A stretch of DNA of 64,000 nt from an uncultured Bacteroidota bacterium (GTDB lineage Bacteria; Bacteroidota; Bacteroidia; NS11-12g; UBA9320): assembly GCA_913043145.1 (NCBI GenBank), contig CAJWLP010000002.1, positions 30,579 through 94,578 on the forward strand, read 5' to 3'. The notes beneath the pieces are model-generated. The model worked only from the letters and a program-made list of their open reading frames with translations, was not told where the DNA came from and did not search any database. How positions within the stretch are numbered: position 1 is the stretch's first letter; every line of letters begins with the position of its first letter. The position numbers and the translations under genes are program-made. Positions 7,850 to 16,402 of this stretch are shown here, piece by piece.

Positions 7850-9040
7850 ATGAACAAAACAGAACTTTTCACTTTTTTGATGATAATTTTTATTGGCTTT
7901 TCCTCCATAAGCAGTAACCCAACAGTGGTGAAAAAGCAACGCATTATTTTAGGTGCTGAGCAATTGGATAAATATGTTTCCAAGTTAGGAAAAAAAAGAG
8001 TAGCACTTCTTGTGAACCAAACTTCAACCGTTGGAAATATCCATTTGGTTGATACGCTGCAAGCAATGGGTGTTAATATACAGAAAGTATTCGCACCAGA
8101 GCACGGATTTCGTGGTGATCATAGTGCGGGTACTGTTGTTAAGAATGGATTAGACAAAAAAACAGGTTTACCTGTAGTTTCACTTTATGGGAAAAATAAA
8201 AAACCAACAGCTGAAATGTTAGCAAATATTGATGTGATTGTTTTTGATATTCAGGACGTAGGAGTACGTTTTTATACTTACATATCAACTATGCATTATG
8301 TGATGGAAGCTTGTGCAGAACATGGCAAAGAGTTGATTATCTTGGATCGACCGAATCCTAATGGATTTTATGTTGATGGTCCAGTATTGCAAAAAGAATA
8401 TGCTTCGTTTATTGGTATGCATCCGATACCTATTGTTCATGGTTTAACCGTAGCGGAATTAGCATTAATGATTCAAGGAGAGAACTGGTTAAAAAATGAC
8501 ATAAAATGTAATTTTAAAATAGTACCGTGCAAAAATTACACGCATGACAGTTTATATCAATTACCCATCAAACCATCGCCCAATCTTCCCAATATGAATT
8601 CAGTTTATCTGTACCCATACTTGGGTTTGTTTGAAGGAACAAATGTAAGCATAGGAAGAGGAACACAAACGCCATTTCAGATTGTGGGTCGTCCGGGATT
8701 TAAAGGGAATTTTTCATTTACTCCTCATAGCATACCTGGAGTTTCGGATCATCCGAAGCATGAGGGTAAAATATGCGGTGGTTTTGTTGTGAATGATGCT
8801 AAACATAAAAACTTTTTTGTCAAACCATCCCTTAATTTAGACTGGATTTTACTTTTTTACAATCAAAACACAATTGAAAATGGGCCATACTTTAAAAATT
8901 TTATTTTTAAACTTATGGGTAATTCATTGTTCAAAGAACAAGTTATAGCTGGACTCTCGGCCCAGGAGATAAAGCAAACATGGCAACATGACTTAATAAA
9001 ATACAAGGCCATCAGAAAAAAATATCTTTTGTATCCTTAG
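7850..9040 (+). CDS. NamZ-like exo-beta-N-acetylmuramidase (DUF1343)
   Basis: Exported enzyme of the DUF1343/YbbC family, whose characterised members release N-acetylmuramic acid from the non-reducing end of peptidoglycan fragments. Residues 1-22 form a signal peptide (LFTFLMIIFIGFSSISS). The family core shows VALLVNQTST (about 51-60), APEHGFRG (82-89), FDIQDVGVRFYTYISTMHY and ILDRPNPNG. GTNVSIGRGTQTPF, near residues 263-276, is another conserved stretch. At 396 aa the length is typical. The likely role is cell-wall recycling in the periplasm. No murQ/nagZ neighbours are in the window. Confidence 0.9.
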   Translation: MNKTELFTFLMIIFIGFSSISSNPTVVKKQRIILGAEQLDKYVSKLGKKRVALLVNQTSTVGNIHLVDTLQAMGVNIQKVFAPEHGFRGDHSAGTVVKNGLDKKTGLPVVSLYGKNKKPTAEMLANIDVIVFDIQDVGVRFYTYISTMHYVMEACAEHGKELIILDRPNPNGFYVDGPVLQKEYASFIGMHPIPIVHGLTVAELALMIQGENWLKNDIKCNFKIVPCKNYTHDSLYQLPIKPSPNLPNMNSVYLYPYLGLFEGTNVSIGRGTQTPFQIVGRPGFKGNFSFTPHSIPGVSDHPKHEGKICGGFVVNDAKHKNFFVKPSLNLDWILLFYNQNTIENGPYFKNFIFKLMGNSLFKEQVIAGLSAQEIKQTWQHDLIKYKAIRKKYLLYP

Positions 9041-9094
9041 TAGTTGTTAAAATCAAAAAATAACAACATATTTGCAGCCCTAAAAAATAGAGGT

Positions 9095-9328
9095 ATGTCT
9101 AGAGTTTGTGATTTAACAGGAAAAAAAGCAATGTCTGGGAACAATGTTTCTCATTCTAAACGAAGAACTAAAAGAAGATTTTATCCAAATCTTCAAACAA
9201 AAAAGTTCTACTTGCCTGAGCAAGATGAGTGGATTACACTTAAAGTGAGTACTTCTGCTCTAAAAACAATCAACAAAAAAGGCATCAGTGCTTGTTTGAA
9301 TAGTTTATTGAAAAACGGAAGAATATAA
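9095..9328 (+). CDS. rpmB: 50S ribosomal protein L28
   Basis: Large-subunit protein bL28, 77 aa. ATG 9095 begins MSRVCDLTGKK, the standard L28 N-terminus. An in-frame TTG at 9044 would add a non-conserved leader. HSKRRTKRRFYPNLQ and WITLKVSTSALKTINKKG are conserved. It heads the cluster rpmB-rpmG-DUF4295, which in Bacteroidota is followed by ftsY as here. ATATTTGCAGCCC at about 9068-9080 is a degenerate -7 box, and AGAGGT just before the ATG is a weak Shine-Dalgarno-like sequence. Confidence 0.96.
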   Translation: MSRVCDLTGKKAMSGNNVSHSKRRTKRRFYPNLQTKKFYLPEQDEWITLKVSTSALKTINKKGISACLNSLLKNGRI

Positions 9329-9331
9329 ACC

Positions 9332-9514
9332 ATGGCAAAGAAAGGTAATAGAGTTCAAGTAATATTAGAGTGCACAGAACAAAAGGGTTCAGGTGTTCCA
9401 GGTATGTCTCGTTACATCACCACTAAGAACAAAAGAAATACAACCGAACGTATTGAATTAAAAAAATATAACCCTTACATGAAAAAAGTAACGGTTCATA
9501 AAGAAATAAAGTAA
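9332..9514 (+). CDS. rpmG: 50S ribosomal protein L33
   Basis: Large-subunit protein bL33, 60 aa. The core motif [23 protein letters not shown] is characteristic. It begins three bases after rpmB and is followed one base later by the DUF4295 gene, so the three are co-transcribed. The zinc-binding Cys pairs of some L33 paralogues are missing, making this the zinc-free form. Confidence 0.96.
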   Translation: MAKKGNRVQVILECTEQKGSGVPGMSRYITTKNKRNTTERIELKKYNPYMKKVTVHKEIK

Positions 9515-9515
9515 G

Positions 9516-9671
9516 ATGGCAAAAAAAGTAGTAGCAACTCTCAAAAAAGCAGGATCTGGTAGAGATTGGGCAAAGGTTATCCGATGTGAAAGATCACCAA
9601 AGACAGGTGCGTATGCATTTAGAGAAGAAATGATGCCAACGGAATCTGTTAAAGAAGCCTTGGCTAAATAA
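9516..9671 (+). CDS. DUF4295 family small basic protein
   Basis: A 51-aa protein starting MAKKVVATLKKAGSGRDWAK and continuing with VIRCERSPKTGAYAFREEMM. It matches the DUF4295 family found between rpmG and ftsY in Bacteroidota. Its small size, high Lys/Arg content and position in a ribosomal-protein operon suggest a ribosome-associated role, but no function is established that I know of. A Rho-independent terminator follows 27 bases after the stop. Confidence 0.9.
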   Translation: MAKKVVATLKKAGSGRDWAKVIRCERSPKTGAYAFREEMMPTESVKEALAK

Positions 9672-9682
9672 TAGCAACGTTA

Positions 9683-9713
9683 TTGTTTTAAATAAATAAG
9701 CTTCCTACTTTTG
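9683..9713 (+). promoter_or_regulatory. ftsY promoter nested in a terminator hairpin
   Basis: TTG at 9683-9685 (-33) and TACTTTTG at 9706-9713 (-7), spaced by 20 bases, fit the Bacteroidota consensus. The -7 box lies within the loop of the terminator hairpin at 9698-9724, apart from minor overlap of its first bases with the stem edge. Transcription would begin near 9719, leaving a leader of about 20 bases before ATG 9741. Confidence 0.75.
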
Positions 9714-9727
9714 ATGGGAAGCTTTTT
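9698..9727 (+). terminator. Rho-independent terminator of rpmB-rpmG-DUF4295
   Basis: An 8-bp perfect stem, AAGCTTCC (9698-9705) with GGAAGCTT (9717-9724), has an 11-base loop and is followed by a T-run. It separates the ribosomal genes from ftsY, which starts only 14 bases further on. Confidence 0.85.
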
Positions 9728-9740
9728 TGTTTTTATATCA

Positions 9741-10688
9741 ATGGGATTATTAGACTTTTTTAAAAAGAAACCAACCGAAGTTCAAAAAGAAAAACTGGAT
9801 TCTGGTCTGGAAAAAACTAGAACTTCACTTCTAGATAAGCTATCTAAAGTAGTTGTCGGGAAAAGTAAAATTGATGATGATTTTTTAGATGATGTTGAGG
9901 AATTATTGATTTCCTCAGATGTTGGAGTAGCAACCACAGTTAAAATTATTAATCGCATAGAATCTCGTGTTTCCCGCGATAAATACCTTTCTGAATCTGA
10001 GCTGAAGATCATGTTGAAAGATGAAATCGTGCAACTTGTTTCTGAGAATGAAAATCAGCATGCATTAATTGACGTTAAACCTTATGTAATTATGGTAGTA
10101 GGTGTAAACGGTGTAGGTAAGACCACTACGATAGGTAAGCTAGCTTACCTATTTAAATCTCAAGGTTTGAAAGTAGTTTTAGGAGCTGCTGATACCTTTA
10201 GGGCTGCTGCTGTCGATCAATTAAAAATTTGGGGTGAGCGAGTAGGAGTGGATGTGGTATCGAAAGGTATGAACACGGATCCTGCTGCTGTCGCTTTTGA
10301 AGCTGTAAAATATGGAGCTGAAGAAAATGCTGATGTTGTTATTATTGATACTGCGGGTAGATTGCATAACAAGGTTAATCTGATGAATGAGCTTTCTAAA
10401 ATTAAGCGTGTGATGGATAAGCAAGTGGATGGGGCTCCACACGAAGTTATGTTAGTGCTTGATGCAAGTACAGGTCAGAACGCATTTGAACAGGCTAAAC
10501 AATTTACCGCAGCTACGGATGTTTCCTCGCTAGCACTAACCAAATTAGACGGAACGGCCAAAGGTGGAGTAGTCATTGGTATTAGCGATCAGTTTAAGAT
10601 TCCTGTTAAGTACATAGGGGTTGGAGAACAAATGAATGATTTACAACTATTTGATTCTAAAACTTTTATAAATTCATTATTTGTGTAA
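9741..10688 (+). CDS. ftsY: Signal recognition particle receptor FtsY
   Basis: SRP receptor GTPase that delivers ribosome-nascent chain complexes to the Sec translocon. The N-terminal part (MGLLDFFKKK) is short, so the 315-aa protein lacks the long acidic A domain of E. coli FtsY. The NG domain shows G1 GVNGVGKT (121-128), the insertion-box stretch AADTFRAAAVDQL, G3 DTAGR and G4 TKLDGTAKGG. ATG 9741 is chosen over the ATG at 9711, which lies inside the terminator/promoter hairpin. rimO follows directly, with no bases between stop and start. Confidence 0.96.
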   Translation: MGLLDFFKKKPTEVQKEKLDSGLEKTRTSLLDKLSKVVVGKSKIDDDFLDDVEELLISSDVGVATTVKIINRIESRVSRDKYLSESELKIMLKDEIVQLVSENENQHALIDVKPYVIMVVGVNGVGKTTTIGKLAYLFKSQGLKVVLGAADTFRAAAVDQLKIWGERVGVDVVSKGMNTDPAAVAFEAVKYGAEENADVVIIDTAGRLHNKVNLMNELSKIKRVMDKQVDGAPHEVMLVLDASTGQNAFEQAKQFTAATDVSSLALTKLDGTAKGGVVIGISDQFKIPVKYIGVGEQMNDLQLFDSKTFINSLFV

Positions 10689-11999
10689 ATGAAGACCAAA
10701 AGCCATAAACCCAATAAAGTTGCTATAGTTACCCTAGGGTGTTCTAAGAACACGGTAGATTCTGAAGTAATTCAGTCTCAGCTAGAAAATGGAAATATTC
10801 ACACGGTACATGAGGATACCAAAGATGCAGATACTGTTATTATAAATACCTGTGGCTTTATAGATAATGCAAAGCAGGAAAGTATTGATACTATTCTTGA
10901 TTTTGCTCAAGAAAAGAAATCAGGTAATTTAGACAATTTAATTGTAACGGGTTGTTTATCAGAACGATATAAAGCTGATTTGTCGCCGGAAATTCCTGAA
11001 GTTGATAAATGGTATGGAACCTTTGAACTTCCTCAATTGTTGAATAATCTTGGGGTTGACTATCGTAAAGAACTGATTGGTGAACGAAAATCGTCTGTTG
11101 CTAAACACTATGCTTACATGAAAATTTCGGAGGGTTGCGATCGGCCATGTTCCTTTTGTGCAATACCACTTATGAGAGGTAAGCATGTATCAAAATCTAT
11201 GGAACAATTGGTCAATGAAGCAAAGGCACTGGTTAAGGATGGCATAAAAGAAATTATGCTAATCGCACAAGACTCCACTTTTTATGGCATTGATTTATAT
11301 GGAGAGCGGAAATTGGCAGAACTAATGGATAGACTAAGCGATGTTGAGGGGCTTGAATGGATTCGTCTTCACTATGCTTATCCGTCAAAATTCCCATTTG
11401 ATGTGTTGCCAATTATTAATTCAAAACCCAACATCTGCAAGTATTTAGATATTCCTATTCAACATATTTCAGATAATGTTCTTAAATCAATGAGAAGGGG
11501 AATAACCAAAAGAAGAACAGAGGAGGTTTTAGATCGTATTAAGTCTGAAGTTAACAATATTGCTTTGAGAACAACTTTACTAGTTGGGCATCCTGGAGAG
11601 TATGGTCAGGATTTTGAAGAGTTGAAAGATTTTGTTAGTCGATACCAGTTTAACCGATTGGGTGTATTTACTTATTCTCATGAGGATGGCACCCATGCAG
11701 GGACTTTAGAAGATCATGTTTCTGAAAAGGTAAAGTCTGCTCGTGCAGATGAAATTATGGCCATACAGCATGATATTTCGTGGGCACATAATCAAAAACT
11801 AATAGGAACTAATCAAAAAGTAATTATAGATCGTATCGAAGGAGATAGCTATATTGGGCGAACCCAGTTTGATTCACCGGAGGTAGATAATGAAGTTATT
11901 ATCTCATTGAATGAAGGGTATTTAAGAGTAGGTGATTTCACAAACACAAATATTACGGGTGCAGAATCATTTGATCTAATCGCAAAGCTCATAAAGTAA
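10689..11999 (+). CDS. rimO: Ribosomal protein S12 methylthiotransferase RimO
   Basis: Radical-SAM enzyme that methylthiolates an aspartate of ribosomal protein S12. The N-terminal MTTase domain has Cys18, Cys55 and Cys89 for one 4Fe-4S cluster. The radical-SAM motif C150-x3-C154-x2-C157 holds the second. A C-terminal TRAM domain (about 370-436) binds the substrate. At 436 aa the length is typical. It is read immediately after ftsY, and its TAA overlaps the bshC ATG by one base, giving a tight ftsY-rimO-bshC operon. Confidence 0.96.
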   Translation: MKTKSHKPNKVAIVTLGCSKNTVDSEVIQSQLENGNIHTVHEDTKDADTVIINTCGFIDNAKQESIDTILDFAQEKKSGNLDNLIVTGCLSERYKADLSPEIPEVDKWYGTFELPQLLNNLGVDYRKELIGERKSSVAKHYAYMKISEGCDRPCSFCAIPLMRGKHVSKSMEQLVNEAKALVKDGIKEIMLIAQDSTFYGIDLYGERKLAELMDRLSDVEGLEWIRLHYAYPSKFPFDVLPIINSKPNICKYLDIPIQHISDNVLKSMRRGITKRRTEEVLDRIKSEVNNIALRTTLLVGHPGEYGQDFEELKDFVSRYQFNRLGVFTYSHEDGTHAGTLEDHVSEKVKSARADEIMAIQHDISWAHNQKLIGTNQKVIIDRIEGDSYIGRTQFDSPEVDNEVIISLNEGYLRVGDFTNTNITGAESFDLIAKLIK

Positions 12000-13561
12000 T
12001 GGAGTTTTTTAATGTTACAAGAAGCCAAACTTTTTTTAGTAACCCTCTATTGGAGGCATACTATAAAGGGAAGTCACTGAGGTCTTTTCACAGTTTCACT
12101 CCTGATACAGATGGTGTAAAAAATGCCATAAATTCAAAGTCTAATTTCTCTCAGAAAAGGCGAGATAATTTAGTCCAAGATTTATATCTTCAATATAGTG
12201 AGGCAGGAATAGATTTAACAAAATCTAATGCTGTAAAAAATAATATTGATAAACTTAAAGCATCCAATACATTCACCATTACAACTGGTCAGCAAATTCA
12301 TATAGGTTTGGGTCCACTGTATGTTTTATATAAAATTTTTGATGTTATTGCTATATCAAAACAACTTAGTGATCAATATGCAGATAAACACTTTATCCCT
12401 TTTTTTTGGATGGCTACTGAAGATCATGATCTGGATGAAATTGCATCGGTAAATTATTATGGTAATCAAATAAAATGGGAGACTAATCAATCTGGAGCTG
12501 TTGGTAGAATGAATACGAGAGGTGTTGCTAAGATGTTTCACAAGCTGATTGAAACTCAACGATTTTCCGAGGATAAAAAAGAGTTTTTAAATCGAGCTGC
12601 CCAGATTTACGATCAGTCTCAAAACTTATCTATTGCATTCAGAAAGTTATTGCATGAGTATTTGGGAGATACTGGTTTGATTATTTTGGATCCTGATAGA
12701 AAACTACTAAAGTCAAGCTTTACGTCTGTAATGATTGATGAATTAAATCACACTAATAAAGTTGCAATTCAGGAAACAACAAACCAACTTAAAAAGTCTG
12801 GATTCAAAAAACAATTGAGGATAAAACCTTGCAATCTTTTTTTACTACAGAAAAATGACAGAATTAGAATTGATTCATTAAGTGATATTTCTAATGAAAA
12901 TCCTGCTGAATTTGTTAGAAATAATTTTGAAAACTTAAGTCCAAATGCAGCTTTAAGGCCATTATATCAAGAGTGGATACTTCCAAATGTATGCTGCGTT
13001 TTAGGCTCAGGTGAACTGAATTATTGGTTACAGTTAAAAGGTCTTTTTGATAACTATGAGATGCCTATGCCTTCATTGCATGTAAGAACCACATGTGTAA
13101 TGATGCCACATAAACTCAAAAAAGAATTTTTTGATGATAATTCAATTAATTGGTTTGAAAATGAGGAAGCTATTGCACTAAAACAAAGTCATAAGTTGTC
13201 AAGCATACGAGAATTACAAGATAAAAAATTATCATCGATTAAATCAAGTATCGCAGCTTATGACCAAGAAATATCGAAGTCATTCAAAGGCTTCAATTTA
13301 AAAAATAAATGGACAAAACTATTGGATAGACTTAATGATATTGAGCAATTATTAGAAAAACAATGGTTAAATAAAATCAGTAAATCAGCAGATTTAAAAA
13401 GGGTCATGAAAATAAAAAAAATATACTTTGATCCAGTTGCAATTCAAGAAAGACAAGAACATTTATGCGTGCATACTGAGTTATTGGCTATTGGACAACA
13501 TGGTATACAAAGAAATTTCGGTTATTCCGCTAGTCAGAGAGTAGTGCTCATATTCTCTTAA
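11999..13561 (+). CDS. bshC: Putative cysteine ligase BshC (bacillithiol synthesis)
   Basis: Last enzyme of bacillithiol synthesis, thought to add cysteine to glucosaminyl-malate. Family motifs include the TGQQIHIGLGPLYVLYK stretch (about 97-113), FIPFFWMATEDHDLDEI, and near the C-terminus ERQEHLCVHTELLAIGQHG. At 520 aa it is normal in length, with a coiled-coil region at about 395-465. The organism therefore probably uses bacillithiol as a low-molecular-weight thiol; bshA and bshB are not in the window. It overlaps rimO by one base. Confidence 0.94.
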   Translation: MEFFNVTRSQTFFSNPLLEAYYKGKSLRSFHSFTPDTDGVKNAINSKSNFSQKRRDNLVQDLYLQYSEAGIDLTKSNAVKNNIDKLKASNTFTITTGQQIHIGLGPLYVLYKIFDVIAISKQLSDQYADKHFIPFFWMATEDHDLDEIASVNYYGNQIKWETNQSGAVGRMNTRGVAKMFHKLIETQRFSEDKKEFLNRAAQIYDQSQNLSIAFRKLLHEYLGDTGLIILDPDRKLLKSSFTSVMIDELNHTNKVAIQETTNQLKKSGFKKQLRIKPCNLFLLQKNDRIRIDSLSDISNENPAEFVRNNFENLSPNAALRPLYQEWILPNVCCVLGSGELNYWLQLKGLFDNYEMPMPSLHVRTTCVMMPHKLKKEFFDDNSINWFENEEAIALKQSHKLSSIRELQDKKLSSIKSSIAAYDQEISKSFKGFNLKNKWTKLLDRLNDIEQLLEKQWLNKISKSADLKRVMKIKKIYFDPVAIQERQEHLCVHTELLAIGQHGIQRNFGYSASQRVVLIFS

Positions 13562-13565
13562 CTAG

Positions 13566-13595
13566 TTGTTGTTTATTTAAAATTTTGTACTTTTG
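13566..13595 (+). promoter_or_regulatory. Promoter of the OmpA-family gene
   Basis: TTG at 13566-13568 and TACTTTTG at 13588-13595 with a 19-base spacer are an almost ideal Bacteroidota promoter. The leader to ATG 13627 would be about 25 bases. A TTG at 13585 that could extend the gene lies inside this promoter and so is not the start. Confidence 0.8.
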
Positions 13596-13626
13596 TAGCA
13601 AATTAAATAATATTCAATTCAACCAA

Positions 13627-15018
13627 ATGAATACGACAACAAAAATCATGAAATCACTTAAATCATTATTACTAGTAGTTGCTATACTTGGATACACATG
13701 TACACATGCACAAAGTGACTATTTTTCCAAGATTAATCCAGCAAAGAAATTTTCTGCAGGTATAAACCTTGGTCTAACAAATTCATTCACCGATGCACCT
13801 ACCAATAATGCGGGTAATGCCTTTGGTTTAAATGTGAAGTATTCCGTTTCTCACACTGTTGGTTTAAGAATGTCCTATATGGCCGGGTCTCTCAAAGGTG
13901 ATAGATCAAATACGAGTGAGTCTTCTGGTCTTAATTCTTTCAACTTTCAAAATAATTTTTCAACTTTTGATTTATCAGCCGTTTTTACTTTAGGTAATAT
14001 TTCATGGTTAAGAAATGTCAGAGATCTTCAATATTATTCTACTTTAGGCCTAGGAATTATGTCAAATAATTCTACAGGTGAGTTTGGTGATCCATCTGAG
14101 GGTTCGAGAAGTGAATATTCAGAATCAAATGTATTCGTTCCTTTTGGTGTAGGACTAAAATACAACTTGAATGAAAAATTTGATATTGGATTAAGTACTC
14201 AATTTAACTTTACTTTTGTTGATGAAATTGACGCTTTCAACCCTAACGTAATTGCAAATAAGAATAATGATAATTCTAACTTTACAGGTATATCTGTGGC
14301 TTATAAATTTGGAACTGATAAAAATCAAACCACACACCTTGATTGGATCAACCCAGTTGAATCAATCTATAACGACATTGATTCTATAAACAATAGCCTC
14401 AAAAATTTAATGGCTGATACAGATGGTGATGGTGTTGGTGACTATTTTGATAAAGACAATGAAACACCAGAAGGTGTCAAAACATACGGCGATGGTACTG
14501 CTGTTGATACAGACGGTGACGGTGTGCCAGATAGTAATGATAAAGAAGTATTCTCTTTGGTTACCGATGTAGACGCAGATGGTGTTGCTAAAGACGATGA
14601 TGGAGACGGTATCCCCAATGCCTTAGATGCAGAGCCAAATAGTGCTGCTGGTGCTAGAGTTGATTCTAAAGGTAAAGCTTTTGAAATTAAAGAATATTCA
14701 GCATACAATTGCGATAATATTACTCTTCCTACAGTTATGTTTGATAATGGAAGTTCTAAGATTTCACCTTCTTCTTATGGGACATTGTACTCTCTAGCTG
14801 AAAAGTTGAGAATGTGTCCTAGTTTAAGTGTGGTAGCAACTGGTTACACCAGAAGTAAAAGCGGTGAAAGACTTGCATGGAAGAGAGCAAATTCTATCAT
14901 TGATCACTTAGAAGCTAACTACGGCATTGAGAGAAGTAGAATATCAACAGACTATGCTTCTGATTCTGATGTAGATTATTCTTCAAGAAGAATTGATTTT
15001 TCTCAAACGGGAAATTAA
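13627..15018 (+). CDS. OmpA-family outer-membrane protein with thrombospondin type-3 repeats
   Basis: Outer-membrane protein, 463 aa from ATG 13627; ATG 13648 would give a cleaner signal peptide. The signal peptide is MKSLKSLLLVVAILGYTCTHAQ. An eight-stranded porin-like barrel follows (about 30-235). Next come Asp-rich calcium-binding TSP3 repeats such as DTDGDGVGDYFDKDNETP and DTDGDGVPDSND (about 260-340). The C-terminal OmpA peptidoglycan-binding domain shows MFDNGSSKISPSSYGTLYSL and ATGYTRSKSGERLAWKRANS. It probably anchors the outer membrane to peptidoglycan and is likely abundant given its promoter and strong terminator. Confidence 0.9.
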   Translation: MNTTTKIMKSLKSLLLVVAILGYTCTHAQSDYFSKINPAKKFSAGINLGLTNSFTDAPTNNAGNAFGLNVKYSVSHTVGLRMSYMAGSLKGDRSNTSESSGLNSFNFQNNFSTFDLSAVFTLGNISWLRNVRDLQYYSTLGLGIMSNNSTGEFGDPSEGSRSEYSESNVFVPFGVGLKYNLNEKFDIGLSTQFNFTFVDEIDAFNPNVIANKNNDNSNFTGISVAYKFGTDKNQTTHLDWINPVESIYNDIDSINNSLKNLMADTDGDGVGDYFDKDNETPEGVKTYGDGTAVDTDGDGVPDSNDKEVFSLVTDVDADGVAKDDDGDGIPNALDAEPNSAAGARVDSKGKAFEIKEYSAYNCDNITLPTVMFDNGSSKISPSSYGTLYSLAEKLRMCPSLSVVATGYTRSKSGERLAWKRANSIIDHLEANYGIERSRISTDYASDSDVDYSSRRIDFSQTGN

Positions 15019-15040
15019 TTAAAAGAAATTGAATATATTA

Positions 15041-15070
15041 AGGCTTCGAGTTATCGAAGCCTTTTTTTTT
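15041..15070 (+). terminator. Rho-independent terminator of the OmpA-family gene
   Basis: A perfect 9-bp stem (15041-15049 with 15054-15062) closes a GTTA loop and runs into a T-tract of about nine bases. The next gene starts 20 bases downstream. Confidence 0.92.
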
Positions 15071-15089
15071 GTATAATTGTGTACATCAT

Positions 15090-15656
15090 ATGAAATATAT
15101 TTTAGTTTTTCTTATTCTATTTACTGGACTATTTGTTTTAGGACAGAACAACAATCAATTGGATTTAGTGCTTGATTTGAAACAAATTGATGATCAGTCG
15201 AGTTACCAGTTAATGTACAAGCGTAAAATTAATAATTCCATAACATTAAGAGGGGGGCTCTCTTTATTTATCGATACGGACAAAGAAATAAGAAATGATT
15301 CACTATCACTTCAAAGTGGCACAGTAACGTATGATATATCTGCTGGTTTTCAAAGAGATTTGAAACTAGAGGGTTTTGATCATATTAAATTATACGTCGG
15401 CATGGATGGATATTGGAATTCTACTTTAAATCGAAAACCCTATGAAACTTATTATGGATATTATTGGAATATTGGACTAAAGCCTTTGGTAGGGTTTTAT
15501 TATGATCCTATTGAAAATTTACGTTTATCGGTAGAGTCAAGAGCTAATTTGAATTTTAATTTCCAACAATATTCAGCTCCAGGTGAGAATATAGATCAGC
15601 GGGTAGACTTTAGATCACTCGATCAGCTTGCTTTTGGGATCGGATATCTATTTTAA
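15090..15656 (+). CDS. Putative outer-membrane beta-barrel protein
   Basis: I do not recognise a specific family. ATG 15090 gives 188 aa with a signal peptide (MKYILVFLILFTGLFVLGQ, cleaved before or near the Gln). The rest alternates polar and aromatic residues in short amphipathic strands, for example SYQLMYKRKINNSITLRGGL, and ends in a hydrophobic strand with terminal Phe (LAFGIGYLF), as typical of outer-membrane barrels. A TTG start at 15069 would be at the terminator's T-run and is rejected. It lies downstream of the OmpA gene and overlaps the convergent tpiA by four bases. Confidence 0.75.
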   Translation: MKYILVFLILFTGLFVLGQNNNQLDLVLDLKQIDDQSSYQLMYKRKINNSITLRGGLSLFIDTDKEIRNDSLSLQSGTVTYDISAGFQRDLKLEGFDHIKLYVGMDGYWNSTLNRKPYETYYGYYWNIGLKPLVGFYYDPIENLRLSVESRANLNFNFQQYSAPGENIDQRVDFRSLDQLAFGIGYLF

Positions 15657-16402
15657 AAGCTATTTCCAATAGCTGCAAAGCTGTCAGCATTTAATGCAGC
15701 TCCTCCAATTAACCCACCATCGATATCAGGACAGTTGAATAATTCTTGTGCATTCGCAGGTTTCACACTACCTCCATATAAGATAGAGATATTGTCTGCT
15801 ACCATATCTCCATATTGTTTAGCAATTGTCTTTCTAATGAAATTATGTACTTCCTGAGCTTGTTTTGGAGATGCAGTTTCTCCTGTACCAATAGCCCACA
15901 CGGGCTCATATGCAATAACGCAATTAAGTATCTCCATTTCATTTAACTGAAATAATCCGTGTTCAATTTGATTACTGATTGTTCTGAAATGTTCGCCTTC
16001 TTGACGTTGTGTTAATGTTTCACCACAACAGTAGATTGGTCTAAGCCCATGTTTTATGACATTCATTACCTTAAAAGACAGCGATAAGCTATCTTCCATA
16101 AAATATTCTCGTCGTTCGCTGTGACCTAAGATAACATATTCAACACCTACACTTTTTAGCATACCTGCAGAAATTTCACCGGTGTATGCTCCTGCATCTT
16201 GTTGGTGGCAGTTTTGTGCAGCTATTGAAATGCTTGTATGCGAGAGCATCTGATTAAAGCTATTTAAATGAATTGTAGGAGGGGCTATAATTGTTAATAT
16301 GTCTTTATTGATATTGGAATCTAATATCTCTGATAATAATGTTTTTCCTTGGTTAATATCCAAGTTCATTTTCCAATTTCCGGCTACAATTTTTTGTCTC
16401 AT
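15653..16402 (-). CDS. tpiA: Triosephosphate isomerase
   Basis: Glycolytic enzyme interconverting dihydroxyacetone phosphate and glyceraldehyde 3-phosphate. MRQKIVAGNWKMNLD carries the catalytic Asn/Lys. ILGHSERREYF carries the catalytic His, YEPVWAIGTGETASPKQAQ carries the catalytic Glu and loop 6, and ILYGGSVKPANA binds phosphate. At 249 aa it is the normal length. Its ATG overlaps the stop of the GlmU-like gene by four bases, so it is co-transcribed with it. Confidence 0.97.
   Translation of the reverse strand: MRQKIVAGNWKMNLDINQGKTLLSEILDSNINKDILTIIAPPTIHLNSFNQMLSHTSISIAAQNCHQQDAGAYTGEISAGMLKSVGVEYVILGHSERREYFMEDSLSLSFKVMNVIKHGLRPIYCCGETLTQRQEGEHFRTISNQIEHGLFQLNEMEILNCVIAYEPVWAIGTGETASPKQAQEVHNFIRKTIAKQYGDMVADNISILYGGSVKPANAQELFNCPDIDGGLIGGAALNADSFAAIGNSF

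Noticed and set aside
13585..13626. TTG 13585 as start of the OmpA-family gene
   Set aside because: This codon lies inside the promoter (TACTTTTG at 13588-13595); ATG 13627 or 13648 gives a proper signal peptide.
14400..14640. Repeated GATGGTGATGG-like DNA as a CRISPR or tandem-repeat array
   Set aside because: The repeats are codons of Asp-rich TSP3 units, irregular in length and in frame; no spacers are present.
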